Notes: a model not told the origin generated them from the sequence alone. 21,561 nucleotides of DNA from Flavobacteriales bacterium (GCA_015663855.1 DQRJ01000113.1:1-21561), one strand, 5' to 3'; counted from the first letter of the stretch, positions 7,840 to 17,430 are shown. Translations and numbers: made by a program.

Positions 7840-10800
7840 ATGGCGAAAGGATTTCCAGAACGTGGTTCACTGAATCTTCCAAACATTGCGAAAGAAGCAT
7901 TGGAGATTTGGGAGCGCGAAAACACATTTCAAGCGAGTATTGACTCTCGCCCTGCTGATAATCAGTACATTTTTTATGAAGGTCCTCCTTCAGCAAATGG
8001 GATGCCTGGGATTCACCATGTTATGGGACGGTCTATCAAGGATATTTTTTGTAGATACGCTACCCTTAAAGGGAAACGCGTAGAAAGAAAAGCGGGCTGG
8101 GATACTCACGGATTACCTGTTGAACTAGGTGTTGAGAAGGAACTTGGTATCACGAAAGAAGATATTGGTACGAAAATCACGGTAGAAGAGTACAATAAAG
8201 CTTGTAGAAAAGCGGTGATGAAGTACACCGGGGTCTGGAATGACCTTACAAAGCAGATGGGATATTGGGTAGATATGGAGTCGCCTTACGTTACCTATGA
8301 GAGTAAATATATTGAATCGGTTTGGTGGTTGTTATCGCAGCTTTATAAAAAAGGGCTGATATACAAAGGCTATACGATTCAGCCTTACAGTCCTATGGCG
8401 GGAACGGGGTTAAGCTCACACGAGCTGAATCAACCAGGTACTTACCGTGATATTATGGACACGACTATTGTAGGTCAGTTCAGAGCTAAGCTGGAAAGTG
8501 CGGATGTTATAAAAGGGCTTTGTGATGCTGAGGCGGGACCGGAAATTTCGGGATTGCCCGTTGACTTCCTTGCATGGACGACTACACCTTGGACTTTACC
8601 TTCAAACACTGCTTTAACAGTTGGTAAGAAAATTGACTACGCAGTAGTTAGAACGAAAAATCGTTATACAGAAGAAGAAGGGCTTGTAGTTCTGGCAGAA
8701 AAATTAGTTGAAACGCAATTCCATAAAGGGCCTGATTTTGAGGTGGTAGGTAGGTGTAAGGGTGCTGATTTAGTGGGTTTGAAGTATGAGCAGTTAATCG
8801 ACTGGGCACAGCCCATGGATGATCCAGAGCAGGCATTTCGTGTGATCTCAGGTGATTTCGTCACGACTGAAGATGGAACAGGGATTGTTCATACAGCTCC
8901 AACTTTCGGTGCAGACGATGCTTTGGTTGCTAAAGCAGCAGGAGTTCCGCCAATGCTGGTTGATGATGGAACTGGACATGGAATTCCTCTCGTGGATATG
9001 CAGGGTCGCCTTCTCAAAGGATATGGACCTCTTGCCGGGCGATTCGTGAAAAACGAATATTACAACGAAGGGGAAGCTCCAGATAAATCTGTAGATGTTG
9101 AGATTGCGATTGACTTGAAAACGAGAGGTCGCGCATTCAAAGTTGAGAAATATTCTCACAGTTACCCTCACTGTTGGAGAACAGATAAGCCGATTTTATA
9201 TTTTCCTTTAGACTCATGGTTCGTAAAAGCTACAGCAAAGAAGGAACGCATGACCGAGCTAAATAAAACCATCAACTGGAAACCAGAAAGTACTGGAACG
9301 GGAAGGTTTGGGAAGTGGCTAGAAAACCTCAATGATTGGAATTTAAGTAGATCAAGATTTTGGGGTATCCCTATCCCTATCTGGAGAACAGAAGATGGAA
9401 GTGAGGAGGTTTGTATAGGATCGATTGAAGAATTAGCAATTAGATGTGCTGAGGCAACAGAGGCCGGTTTAATGGATAAAAACCCACTTGCGAATTTCGT
9501 GGCTGGGGACATGTCAACTGAGAATTACGAAACTATAGACCTTCACAAGCACGTTGTAGATACTATTATCCTGAAGGCGAAGGACGGTAGCCCGATGAAG
9601 AGGGAGGCTGATCTAATCGACGTGTGGTTCGACTCGGGATCTATGCCTTACGCTCAGTGGCACTACCCGTTCGAGAATAAGGAAATGGTAGATAATGGTG
9701 GTGCGTACCCTGCAGATTTTATTGCTGAAGGGGTAGACCAAACCCGTGGATGGTTCTACACTCTCCACGCCATTTCCACAATGGTTTTCGATAAGGTAGC
9801 GTACAAGAATGTAGTCTCGAACGGCCTCGTGCTTGACAAGAACGGAGTAAAGATGTCGAAGCGTCTAGGAAACGCCATAGATCCGTTCTCGACCCTTGAA
9901 AAGTACGGCCCGGATGCGACTCGTTGGTATATGATCAGTAACGCCCAGCCTTGGGATAACTTGAAATTCGATCTCGACGGTATCGCCGAAGTAACAAGGA
10001 AGTTTTTCGGAACATTACAAAACACTTTCAATTTTCTAGCTCTATACGCGAATATCGATGGGCTCACCGGTCAGGAACCTGAGACTCCTTACGAAAAACG
10101 ACCAGAAATTGACAGGTGGATATTATCTAGAATGCACACAGTGTCTCGCGAGATAAACAAAGCTTATGAAGAACTAGAGCCTACACGTGCCGCACGAATT
10201 TTGCAGAACTTTGTAACGGACGAGTTAAGTAATTGGTACGTGCGTCTTAACCGTCAACGTTTCTGGAAAGGCGATCTAAACGAAGATAAAATCTCCGCTT
10301 ACCAAACTCTAGTAACGTGCCTACGCACGACGGCCATCCTAGGCTCGCCCATAGCTCCGTTCTTTATGGACAGACTTTATCGCGACCTAAATGAAGGGCT
10401 TGGAGGATCTCGCGAAGGAGCAGAAAACTCGGTTCATTTAGCGAACTTTCCTGTTTCGGACGACTCAATTATCGATTCGGAATTAGAGCTAAGAATGGAG
10501 CTTGCGAGAAAGCTATCATCTCAAGTTCTAAGCTTGCGTAAAAGAGAAAGAATTCGTGTAAGACAACCTCTAAGACGAATCATGGTCCCGGTTTTAGATG
10601 ACATTTCAGCTTCTAGACTCGCCGCGATTGAAGATCTTATCAGATCAGAAGTCAATGTTAAGGAGCTCGAGATTATGAGAGATGGAGGAGGGATAGTAAA
10701 GAGTATGAAGCCAGACTTTAAAGCGCTCGGCCCTCGATATGGAAAACGTATGAAATCGATAGCAGCGGGAGTCAACGCTCTTTCTGCCGAAGCAGCCGAT

Positions 10801-11223
10801 GAGATGGAGAAGGAAGGTAAGATTACTATTTCGCCAGAGGATGGTCTTGGGGATGTGGACATTTTGCTTAGCGATGTTCAAATCTCCACCGAGGATATTC
10901 CTGGGTGGTTAGTTTCGAGTGAGGGTGGTCTTACGGTTGCGCTAGATATCAATATAGACGCGGAACTTAGAGCAGAAGGCCTCTCTAGAGAGCTTGTGAA
11001 TAGAGTCCAAAACTTGAGAAAAGACATAGGTTTAGAGGTTACGGATAGGATAAGTTTGGCCATAAGTTCGGATGATGAAATTAGAGTTCAATTACAACAA
11101 AATTTGTATTATATTCGAACTCAAACTTTAGCGGAAGAAGTTAATTGGAATAACGAGTCTGACGCTGTGGAAATCGAACTTGAGGAGGGCGTTAACGTCC
11201 TGGTTAAAGTTGTTAAATTATAA
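7840..11223 (+). CDS. ileS: Isoleucyl-tRNA synthetase, long (IleRS2-like) type
   Basis: Class I synthetase charging tRNA-Ile. With the ATG at 7840 it has 1127 residues, the length of the eukaryote-like IleRS2 group rather than the roughly 930-residue E. coli type. Order of domains: Rossmann catalytic part with the HIGH-region GIHH (57-60) and WDTHGLPVEL; CP1 editing domain with WTTTPWTLPSNTAL (from 246) and GTGIVHTAPTFGADD (from 346); WFDSGSMPY; KMSKR at 671-675; then the anticodon-binding and C-terminal domains. The HIGH signature reads G-I-H-H instead of H-x-G-H. A TTG at 7837 directly before the ATG is an alternative start that would add one residue. It heads the ileS - dksA-like - lspA cluster common in Bacteroidota. 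Confidence 0.97.
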   Translation: MAKGFPERGSLNLPNIAKEALEIWERENTFQASIDSRPADNQYIFYEGPPSANGMPGIHHVMGRSIKDIFCRYATLKGKRVERKAGWDTHGLPVELGVEKELGITKEDIGTKITVEEYNKACRKAVMKYTGVWNDLTKQMGYWVDMESPYVTYESKYIESVWWLLSQLYKKGLIYKGYTIQPYSPMAGTGLSSHELNQPGTYRDIMDTTIVGQFRAKLESADVIKGLCDAEAGPEISGLPVDFLAWTTTPWTLPSNTALTVGKKIDYAVVRTKNRYTEEEGLVVLAEKLVETQFHKGPDFEVVGRCKGADLVGLKYEQLIDWAQPMDDPEQAFRVISGDFVTTEDGTGIVHTAPTFGADDALVAKAAGVPPMLVDDGTGHGIPLVDMQGRLLKGYGPLAGRFVKNEYYNEGEAPDKSVDVEIAIDLKTRGRAFKVEKYSHSYPHCWRTDKPILYFPLDSWFVKATAKKERMTELNKTINWKPESTGTGRFGKWLENLNDWNLSRSRFWGIPIPIWRTEDGSEEVCIGSIEELAIRCAEATEAGLMDKNPLANFVAGDMSTENYETIDLHKHVVDTIILKAKDGSPMKREADLIDVWFDSGSMPYAQWHYPFENKEMVDNGGAYPADFIAEGVDQTRGWFYTLHAISTMVFDKVAYKNVVSNGLVLDKNGVKMSKRLGNAIDPFSTLEKYGPDATRWYMISNAQPWDNLKFDLDGIAEVTRKFFGTLQNTFNFLALYANIDGLTGQEPETPYEKRPEIDRWILSRMHTVSREINKAYEELEPTRAARILQNFVTDELSNWYVRLNRQRFWKGDLNEDKISAYQTLVTCLRTTAILGSPIAPFFMDRLYRDLNEGLGGSREGAENSVHLANFPVSDDSIIDSELELRMELARKLSSQVLSLRKRERIRVRQPLRRIMVPVLDDISASRLAAIEDLIRSEVNVKELEIMRDGGGIVKSMKPDFKALGPRYGKRMKSIAAGVNALSAEAADEMEKEGKITISPEDGLGDVDILLSDVQISTEDIPGWLVSSEGGLTVALDINIDAELRAEGLSRELVNRVQNLRKDIGLEVTDRISLAISSDDEIRVQLQQNLYYIRTQTLAEEVNWNNESDAVEIELEEGVNVLVKVVKL

Positions 11224-11234
11224 AAGCCGCAATT

Positions 11235-11606
11235 ATGGCAGAAACGAAATACTCAGAATCAGATCTTGTAGAATTTTACGAGCTGATTGAGAAAAAGTTG
11301 GATATTGCTCAGGAAGATTTACGTCAACTGCGTGCGTCATTATCTCACAAGGATGATAATACAACTGAGGACACTGCTCCGACATTTAAGATGATGGAGG
11401 ATGGGTCTGAGACTATGAGTAGAGAGGAGACTGCTTCACTAGCTGCAAGGCAGGAGAAGTTTATCAGAAATCTTGAAAATGCACTCCTTAGGATTAAGAA
11501 TAAGACGTATGGTATTTGTCGTGTTACAGGAAAATTAATTCCTAAAGAGCGCTTACGACTAGTTCCACATGCCACCCTTTCAATGGAGGCAAAACAAAGA
11601 CAGTAA
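11235..11606 (+). CDS. TraR/DksA family protein with degenerate zinc finger
   Basis: A 123-residue member of the DksA/TraR family, proteins that bind in the RNA polymerase secondary channel and, with ppGpp, adjust transcription initiation. The N-terminal two-thirds are helical and charged, consistent with the coiled-coil arm. The C-terminal segment KTYGICRVTGKLIPKERL (90-107) and VPHATLSMEA (110-119) match the conserved end of the family. Only Cys95 remains of the four zinc-binding cysteines; the other three positions are Thr98, Ser116 and Ala119, so a structural zinc is not expected. It starts 11 nt after ileS and is followed by lspA, a conserved order in Bacteroidota. Whether it acts on RNA polymerase like E. 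coli DksA is inferred only. Confidence 0.88.
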   Translation: MAETKYSESDLVEFYELIEKKLDIAQEDLRQLRASLSHKDDNTTEDTAPTFKMMEDGSETMSREETASLAARQEKFIRNLENALLRIKNKTYGICRVTGKLIPKERLRLVPHATLSMEAKQRQ

Positions 11607-11629
11607 CTCCTAGGTTACTCAATCGTGAG

Positions 11630-14218
11630 ATGCGAAAATTAATTTTAGGGTGGATTTTACCATTGCTTGTTTTAGACCAAGCCCTAAAAATTTATATTAA
11701 GCTTAGTTTCACCATAGGTGAGCGAACGGATTTAATTCCTGGGCTCATAGAGTTACAATTTATCGAAAATGAGGGGATGGCCTTTGGTTGGGCTCTACCT
11801 GGCGTAGTAGGGAAACTAGTTCTTACATCATTTCGGCTATTAGCATGTGTCGGGATAGGCTTATATCTTCATAAACTCATTAGTGCCAAATCCCACCCTG
11901 GATTATTGCGATGTGTATCTCTGATTTGGGCGGGAGCAATGGGAAATATTATTGATAGTGCCGTTTATGGAAAGATCTTTTCACATTCAGGATGGGGAAC
12001 TGTATCGGAGTTAGGAGGGGAAGGCTATACGTCATGGATGATGGCGAATGTTGTAGATATGTTTCATTTTACGGTTCAATGGCCCTTGTGGATGCCTTTA
12101 GGACTAGGTGGAGGTGAGGTTTTCCCACCAATTTGGAATATTGCAGATGCCGCTATTTCAATTGGAGTAATTTGGATAGCATTTCATCAGAAATCTTTCT
12201 TCGATGTAGAATCCACGAAGGATTCTGAAGATAACACCTCTAATTCGTCTAATTCATTTGCTTATAAAAGACGAGTATCACGTAAAGTTATCGTAGGGGG
12301 GTTGAGTTTAGGAGGTGATGCGCCTATTCGCATTCAGTCTATGACGACTACTAATACACAGGATGTAAAGGCGAGTATAGCACAAAGTTTAAGCATGATT
12401 GCTGCAGGAAGCGAACTTGTCAGACTAACTGCTCCAAGCATCCGAGATGCTGATGCCCTTGATGAGATTGTAAAAGGAATCCGCGACGCTGGGTTTGATA
12501 CGCCAGTAGTGGCTGACATACATTTTACACCAAACGCAGCTTCTCGTGCTGCCGATTTCGTTGAGAAAATACGTGTAAACCCAGGTAATTATGCAGATAA
12601 AAAGAAGTTCGACGTTCATGAGTATACAGATGAATCGTACCAATTAGAACTTGATAGAATTCGAGAAAAGTTCACCCCTTTAGTTCTAAAGTGTAAGGAA
12701 CTAGGGCGCGTGATGAGGATAGGGACGAACCATGGATCGTTATCGGATAGGATAACTAGTAGATTTGGTGATACGCCGTTAGGGATGGTTGAAAGCGCTT
12801 TAGAATTTCTAAGGATTGCCGAGGATTGTGAGTATTACGATATGGTTATTTCGATGAAATCGTCGAATACAATTGTGATGATTCAAGCGTATCGACTTCT
12901 TGTTGTGCGAATGGATGAGGAGGGAATGAATTACCCGCTTCACCTCGGAGTTACTGAGGCCGGGGATGGGGAGGATGGGCGTATTAAATCGGCGGTAGGG
13001 ATAGGAACTCTGCTCGAAGATGGGATGGGAGACACGATAAGAGTGTCGTTAACGGAATCTCCTGAGGCCGAACTCCCAGTGGCTCGAGCTTTAGTGGATC
13101 GATATAAAGCTCGTGAAAGATCTAGTGAAAGGGCGAGTGCAGACTCTATAGTAGAGCCCACGCCTTTTACAATCGACTCATTAAATTATTCTAAACGAAT
13201 CTCAAATGAAGTTGGCAATATTGGCGCGAAACACGTTCCGATAGTAGTCCAAACCTTAAATATCAAGGGCGACATCACTCCGAAGAACCTAGTAGGTGTA
13301 GGATATTTGTACTCTATCCAGGACGACAAGTGGAATATCTTAGACCGGGCTTGCGATGCGGTATTTACAGGTGATAGAGTAATTCCTTTTAAGTTACCAG
13401 GGACTTTATCGGTTTTAATGGATTCGGGTGCTTGGAAATTAAAGGCGAAGGGCGTTGAGGGAGTTGAAAGACATTATCCGGTTTGGTCTAGAGAGGAATG
13501 GGAAGATGGAAAAGGAGCAAGCGAAACGAAGGGGATTATACACTTCATCAGAGTGGAAAGGAAGGATTTAGCGGTGGAGTTCTTAGGCGGATTGAAAGAA
13601 AGGGCAGACGTGGTGCTCATCTTGGAGACCGAGCATTTGCATGCAATGGTAGATTTGAGGACAGCTGTAATGTCTTTGGATAATTTAGGGTGTAAACTGC
13701 CTGTAGTTCTTCGAAGGCGTATGGATGATGTAAGTGGGGAGCAGTTCGTTCTATTTCAAGCCACAGATCTTGGTGGAGTTTTGATTGATGGGTTAGGCGA
13801 TGGAGTGTGGATGGAGGGTGATGGGGTGAGCTTGGCGGATATGAATAGCATTGCTTTTGGGATTTTGCAAGCCACAAGAACTAGGATTTCCAAGACGGAG
13901 TATATTTCTTGTCCGAGTTGCGGTAGAACGCTTTTCGATTTGGAAGAAACCACAGCTAAGATTCGTGAGGCCACAAGTCATTTGAAGGGTTTGAAGATTG
14001 GTATTATGGGATGCATAGTAAACGGGCCGGGAGAAATGGCTGATGCTGACTATGGCTATGTGGGCACGGGACCTGGGAAGATTACGCTTTACAGAGAGAA
14101 AAATGTTGTTCAGAAAAACGTGCCTGAAGCTGATGGTGTAGAGGCACTGATTAATTTGATAAAGAGTGAAGGAGATTGGGTGGAGCCGTCTAAGACACCG
14201 ACTGAAACGTCCAGTTAA
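11630..14218 (+). CDS. lspA-ispG: LspA-IspG fusion: lipoprotein signal peptidase / (E)-4-hydroxy-3-methylbut-2-enyl-diphosphate synthase
   Basis: One 862-residue frame encodes two enzymes. Residues 1-190 are LspA, the inner-membrane aspartyl peptidase that removes lipoprotein signal peptides: membrane segments at about 5-22, 64-84, 92-110 and 166-186, family motifs FIENEGMAFG (44-53) and GNIID (105-109), and the catalytic pair Asp143 (NVVDMFHF) and Asp173 (WNIADAAI). Residues 191-210 are a polar Ser/Asn/Asp/Glu-rich linker with no Met, Val-GTG or TTG restart codon. From Phe210 (FAYKRR) to the end is IspG of the long form with an internal insertion, the penultimate MEP-pathway enzyme. Its [4Fe-4S] ligands are present: Cys761, Cys764, Cys795 and Glu802 (the last two in MGCIVNGPGE). 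IspG would be held on the cytoplasmic face of the inner membrane. The next gene, recO, starts immediately after. Confidence 0.93.
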   Translation: MRKLILGWILPLLVLDQALKIYIKLSFTIGERTDLIPGLIELQFIENEGMAFGWALPGVVGKLVLTSFRLLACVGIGLYLHKLISAKSHPGLLRCVSLIWAGAMGNIIDSAVYGKIFSHSGWGTVSELGGEGYTSWMMANVVDMFHFTVQWPLWMPLGLGGGEVFPPIWNIADAAISIGVIWIAFHQKSFFDVESTKDSEDNTSNSSNSFAYKRRVSRKVIVGGLSLGGDAPIRIQSMTTTNTQDVKASIAQSLSMIAAGSELVRLTAPSIRDADALDEIVKGIRDAGFDTPVVADIHFTPNAASRAADFVEKIRVNPGNYADKKKFDVHEYTDESYQLELDRIREKFTPLVLKCKELGRVMRIGTNHGSLSDRITSRFGDTPLGMVESALEFLRIAEDCEYYDMVISMKSSNTIVMIQAYRLLVVRMDEEGMNYPLHLGVTEAGDGEDGRIKSAVGIGTLLEDGMGDTIRVSLTESPEAELPVARALVDRYKARERSSERASADSIVEPTPFTIDSLNYSKRISNEVGNIGAKHVPIVVQTLNIKGDITPKNLVGVGYLYSIQDDKWNILDRACDAVFTGDRVIPFKLPGTLSVLMDSGAWKLKAKGVEGVERHYPVWSREEWEDGKGASETKGIIHFIRVERKDLAVEFLGGLKERADVVLILETEHLHAMVDLRTAVMSLDNLGCKLPVVLRRRMDDVSGEQFVLFQATDLGGVLIDGLGDGVWMEGDGVSLADMNSIAFGILQATRTRISKTEYISCPSCGRTLFDLEETTAKIREATSHLKGLKIGIMGCIVNGPGEMADADYGYVGTGPGKITLYREKNVVQKNVPEADGVEALINLIKSEGDWVEPSKTPTETSS

Positions 14219-14219
14219 A

Positions 14220-14957
14220 TTGGAAGTATCTACGATTAAAGCAGTTGTAATAGGAGCGATTCCCTATAACGAAACTAGCCGTATAGTAAGAGTTTTTACG
14301 AGGGATAAAGGGATGATTCCCTTATGGGTGAGAACGGGGAAGAAAGCGACAAAAGCTCTTTGGCATCCACTATCTACAGTTGAGTTGTCTGATTTCAAAA
14401 GGAAGAAGATAGATGGGCTTGCGACATTTCGAGAGGCAGCAAGGGTATTGCCCGCGAATAATCTATTAGGTGATGCAAGGAGGTCTGCCGTGGCGTTTTT
14501 TATTGCGGAAGTTTTAGACAAATCAATCTCAGATGAAGCACCTATGCCAGAGGTGTTTAGCTTGGTTTGGGAGACAGTGCATTTACTAGAAGTTGCCGAC
14601 TCAGTGGTCAATCTTCACATTTACTTCTTAGGCCATCTTGTTAGCGCACTTGGATTGATGCCTGAATTATTAGAAGAGAATCATAACGCTTCTCCGGGTA
14701 GTTTGAATCTAGATACTGGCGAGTGGTCTAGTGTGGAGATGAATTTATCAAAAGAGGCGCATTATCTTAGATATGAACTAGCTCAAATAATGCTTGATAT
14801 TCAGGGCATGGAATTTGATGAGATGAATTCACTGGTCTTGGACAGGGCCAGCAGAAAAGAGCTATTATTAGGTATGGTTATGTTTATCCAACTAAACCAT
14901 GCAGGTCTAAGAGAGATTAAGAGTTATAATGTACTTGAAACGATTTTTTCAGTTTAA
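14220..14957 (+). CDS. recO: DNA repair protein RecO
   Basis: RecO loads RecA onto SSB-coated single-stranded DNA together with RecR in the RecF pathway. The N-terminal OB-fold is recognisable from VSTIKAVVIG through NETSRIVRVFTRDKGM (within 3-33) and the following VRTGKK, and the C-terminal part is helical as in other RecO proteins. No cysteine zinc finger is present. I prefer the TTG at 14220 (245 residues), one base after the lspA-ispG stop, because it puts the family start MxVSTIKAVV at the N-terminus. A GTG at 14166 would add 18 basic residues and overlap the upstream gene by 53 nt. The downstream TonB receptor gene starts one base after the recO stop. Confidence 0.9.
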   Translation: MEVSTIKAVVIGAIPYNETSRIVRVFTRDKGMIPLWVRTGKKATKALWHPLSTVELSDFKRKKIDGLATFREAARVLPANNLLGDARRSAVAFFIAEVLDKSISDEAPMPEVFSLVWETVHLLEVADSVVNLHIYFLGHLVSALGLMPELLEENHNASPGSLNLDTGEWSSVEMNLSKEAHYLRYELAQIMLDIQGMEFDEMNSLVLDRASRKELLLGMVMFIQLNHAGLREIKSYNVLETIFSV

Positions 14958-14958
14958 T

Positions 14959-17403
14959 ATGGTAATGAGATTGAAACTACATAGTGGCTTTGCATTTTTA
15001 TTGCTCATTTTTTCGTCTGCGATTACTTTTTCTCAAGACAGTATTCAGACCAAACAAGAAGTTCGGATCGTAAATGGTTCAATCCCCATTCCTTTTGTAG
15101 CAGCAATTAATATTAGCACTGGAGAATCTTCTATTTCTGATGCAGACGGATTAGTAATTCTTCCTTTCAGGAATGTAAATGACACTTTGGTCTTTAGAAG
15201 TATGGGATACAAGCAACTTATGGTTCTCCCGGGAGAATTAATCGGTCGATTCCTTCCTATGGACGAGATGCCGGTTAACCTTGATGAAGTTCGAATCACC
15301 TCAAATATCGTCCCAGACGTAGGTATTAATGCAGGGCTTGTTACTGCGGCAACTCTAAGTACGACAGCTATTAAAAACGGTGTCCCCCCAGGGAATATGG
15401 CGGAACTCCTACAAAGCACAGGACAGCTTCACGTCCAGCAAAGTCAACAGGGAGGCGGTTCCCCCGTAATTAGGGGATTCGAAGCAAACCGAGTTCTACT
15501 CGTAGTTGATGGCGTCCGATTAAATAACGCGATTTACAGATCGGGTCATCTACAAAACTCCTCTACAGTCGATCCGAACTCGATAGAGCAAATCCAAGTC
15601 TTTATGGGGCCAAGTAGCGTAAGGTTCGGGAGTGACGCCTTAGGAGGAGTCGTGCATTTCTTAACTAGACGTCCTAGATTCAGGAGCGACAACTCAGAAT
15701 CTTCAGTGTCATCTTTGTTTTCCGCGCAATTTAATAGCGTAAATAACTCTTCGGTATTCCATGGGACTGCCGAAGCTGGAGGACCGAGATGGGGAACCGT
15801 AGTTTCGTTTAGTGCAAGTAAATACGGCGATCTAAAAATGGGGTCTAGGAGAGTTCACGGTGATAGCGAATGGGGTTTGGTTCCTTTTATCGCTGTCCGC
15901 ATCGACGGTGCCGATTCGTTGATGGCAAATCCAGACCCTGAGCTTCAGAGTCCTACAGGATATAGCCAAAAGGACTTTCTGCATAAACTAAGGTTCGGAA
16001 TTCCAGGTGGAGCGATAGAAACTAATATCCAGTACAGTACGACTTCAAATATTTCTAGATTTGATAAAATCAATGACTTTTCAGAAGAGGGATTGAAATG
16101 GGCGGAATGGAATTATGGTCCTCAGGAAAGATTAATGACAGCAATCTCTTGGGAGCAATATTTAGGAATTCCAGGGTCTCTTCACACCACTTTAGCATAC
16201 CAAAACATTAGTGAATCAAGATTTAATCGTCTCTTCGGAGCAGCTTTTAGAGAAGCTCGCACTGAGGAAGTAGACGTTTATTCGATGTCTTCGATATGGA
16301 AATCGTCACCCTTTAGAGGAGATGGTTGGAAGTTTGAGGCAGGTGTAGATGGTCAATGGAATGAAGTGGATTCACAGGTTGAAGCACAGGATCCAGATGG
16401 TGAGCCTGTAGTTGATCCTGGATGGGGGGTTCTTATGACTAGATACCCTAATGGGGGGAGCAATATGGGTTCTTTCGGGGCTTTTTCATCTGCAAAAAGA
16501 AGTTCTGGAGATAAAGTTTATCATCTCGGCTTGAGGTATAGTCACGCCTCAATTAATGCCGTTTTCGATGCAACTTCTGCTCTGTCATTACCATTTTCTG
16601 AAATCCATACAGCAAATGGCGCACTAACGGGTAGTGCAGTTGCAGAAATTCCTTTAGGGTCTAATGTCTCGACAGTATCATCTATTGCATCAGGGTTTAG
16701 ACATCCAAATATTGATGACGCAACAAAAATCAGAGAAAAAGGAGGCTACGTGTTAATACCAAACGATTCTATAAAAGCCGAGTATTTATACAGCATTGAC
16801 GAAAGTATTACTTGGCAACCCCATCAGAATGTGTCATTTACTGCATCGGGATTTTTCAGTATTTGGGTTGATGTTATTTCTCCGGTAAATTCAACTCTAT
16901 ATGGAGAATCAACTCTTGAAATCGATGGCGAAAGTGCGATTATTCAAATGAATAAAAATATGGGTAATGCCATAATCCGCGGGGCAAGATTCGATTTTAC
17001 AACCCAAGTGTTTCCTAACACCATTTTCAAAAGCACTGTAAATTTAAACAAGGGTACAATCATCACCTCCGACTCTCCGTTAGCTCACATTCCTCCAACT
17101 TTCGGACGCAGCTCATTAGAATATTCAAAACAAAAGTGGTCGATAGAAACCTTCGTTTTGTATAGTGGAAAAAAGAACATAGATAGCTACGGCCCAGGAA
17201 GCACAGATAATCCGCAGGAAACTTTAAGTGACGGAAATCCATCATGGTGGACTCTGAACATCGAATCTCACCTCGAATTTCACGAGAATATCCACGCGCA
17301 GTTTGGTGTTTCTAACATATTGGACATGCATTACAAGTCATTCTCGTCGGCAATTTCTGCTCCCGGTCGTGGTGTATATATTGCCCTTCACGCCACGTTC
17401 TAA
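14959..17403 (+). CDS. TonB-dependent outer-membrane receptor
   Basis: Outer-membrane active-transport channel, 814 residues from the ATG at 14959 (an ATG at 14965 is also possible). Residues 1-25 form a signal peptide ending around TFSQ. A short carboxypeptidase-regulatory-like beta domain (about 34-110) precedes the plug domain (about 141-240), which carries SPVIRGFEANRVLLVVDGVR, NNAIYRSGHLQN and FGSDALGGVVHF. The rest has alternating beta strands and ends in VYIALHATF with the terminal Phe typical of outer-membrane barrels. The VIRGFEANxVLLVVDGVR type resembles siderophore, haem or cobalamin receptors, but nothing in the sequence fixes the ligand. There is no SusD gene beside it, arguing against a polysaccharide-utilisation locus. 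It begins 1 nt after recO, so is probably co-transcribed with it. Confidence 0.92.
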   Translation: MVMRLKLHSGFAFLLLIFSSAITFSQDSIQTKQEVRIVNGSIPIPFVAAINISTGESSISDADGLVILPFRNVNDTLVFRSMGYKQLMVLPGELIGRFLPMDEMPVNLDEVRITSNIVPDVGINAGLVTAATLSTTAIKNGVPPGNMAELLQSTGQLHVQQSQQGGGSPVIRGFEANRVLLVVDGVRLNNAIYRSGHLQNSSTVDPNSIEQIQVFMGPSSVRFGSDALGGVVHFLTRRPRFRSDNSESSVSSLFSAQFNSVNNSSVFHGTAEAGGPRWGTVVSFSASKYGDLKMGSRRVHGDSEWGLVPFIAVRIDGADSLMANPDPELQSPTGYSQKDFLHKLRFGIPGGAIETNIQYSTTSNISRFDKINDFSEEGLKWAEWNYGPQERLMTAISWEQYLGIPGSLHTTLAYQNISESRFNRLFGAAFREARTEEVDVYSMSSIWKSSPFRGDGWKFEAGVDGQWNEVDSQVEAQDPDGEPVVDPGWGVLMTRYPNGGSNMGSFGAFSSAKRSSGDKVYHLGLRYSHASINAVFDATSALSLPFSEIHTANGALTGSAVAEIPLGSNVSTVSSIASGFRHPNIDDATKIREKGGYVLIPNDSIKAEYLYSIDESITWQPHQNVSFTASGFFSIWVDVISPVNSTLYGESTLEIDGESAIIQMNKNMGNAIIRGARFDFTTQVFPNTIFKSTVNLNKGTIITSDSPLAHIPPTFGRSSLEYSKQKWSIETFVLYSGKKNIDSYGPGSTDNPQETLSDGNPSWWTLNIESHLEFHENIHAQFGVSNILDMHYKSFSSAISAPGRGVYIALHATF

Positions 17404-17430
17404 CTGTCTTCCAGGGCTTAACTTGCACCC

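Noticed and set aside
13617..13981. Several minus-strand open frames opposite ispG, and similar ones opposite ileS, pyk and holB.
   Set aside because: They lie wholly opposite strongly supported plus-strand genes and have no recognisable protein motifs; they are shadows of codon use.
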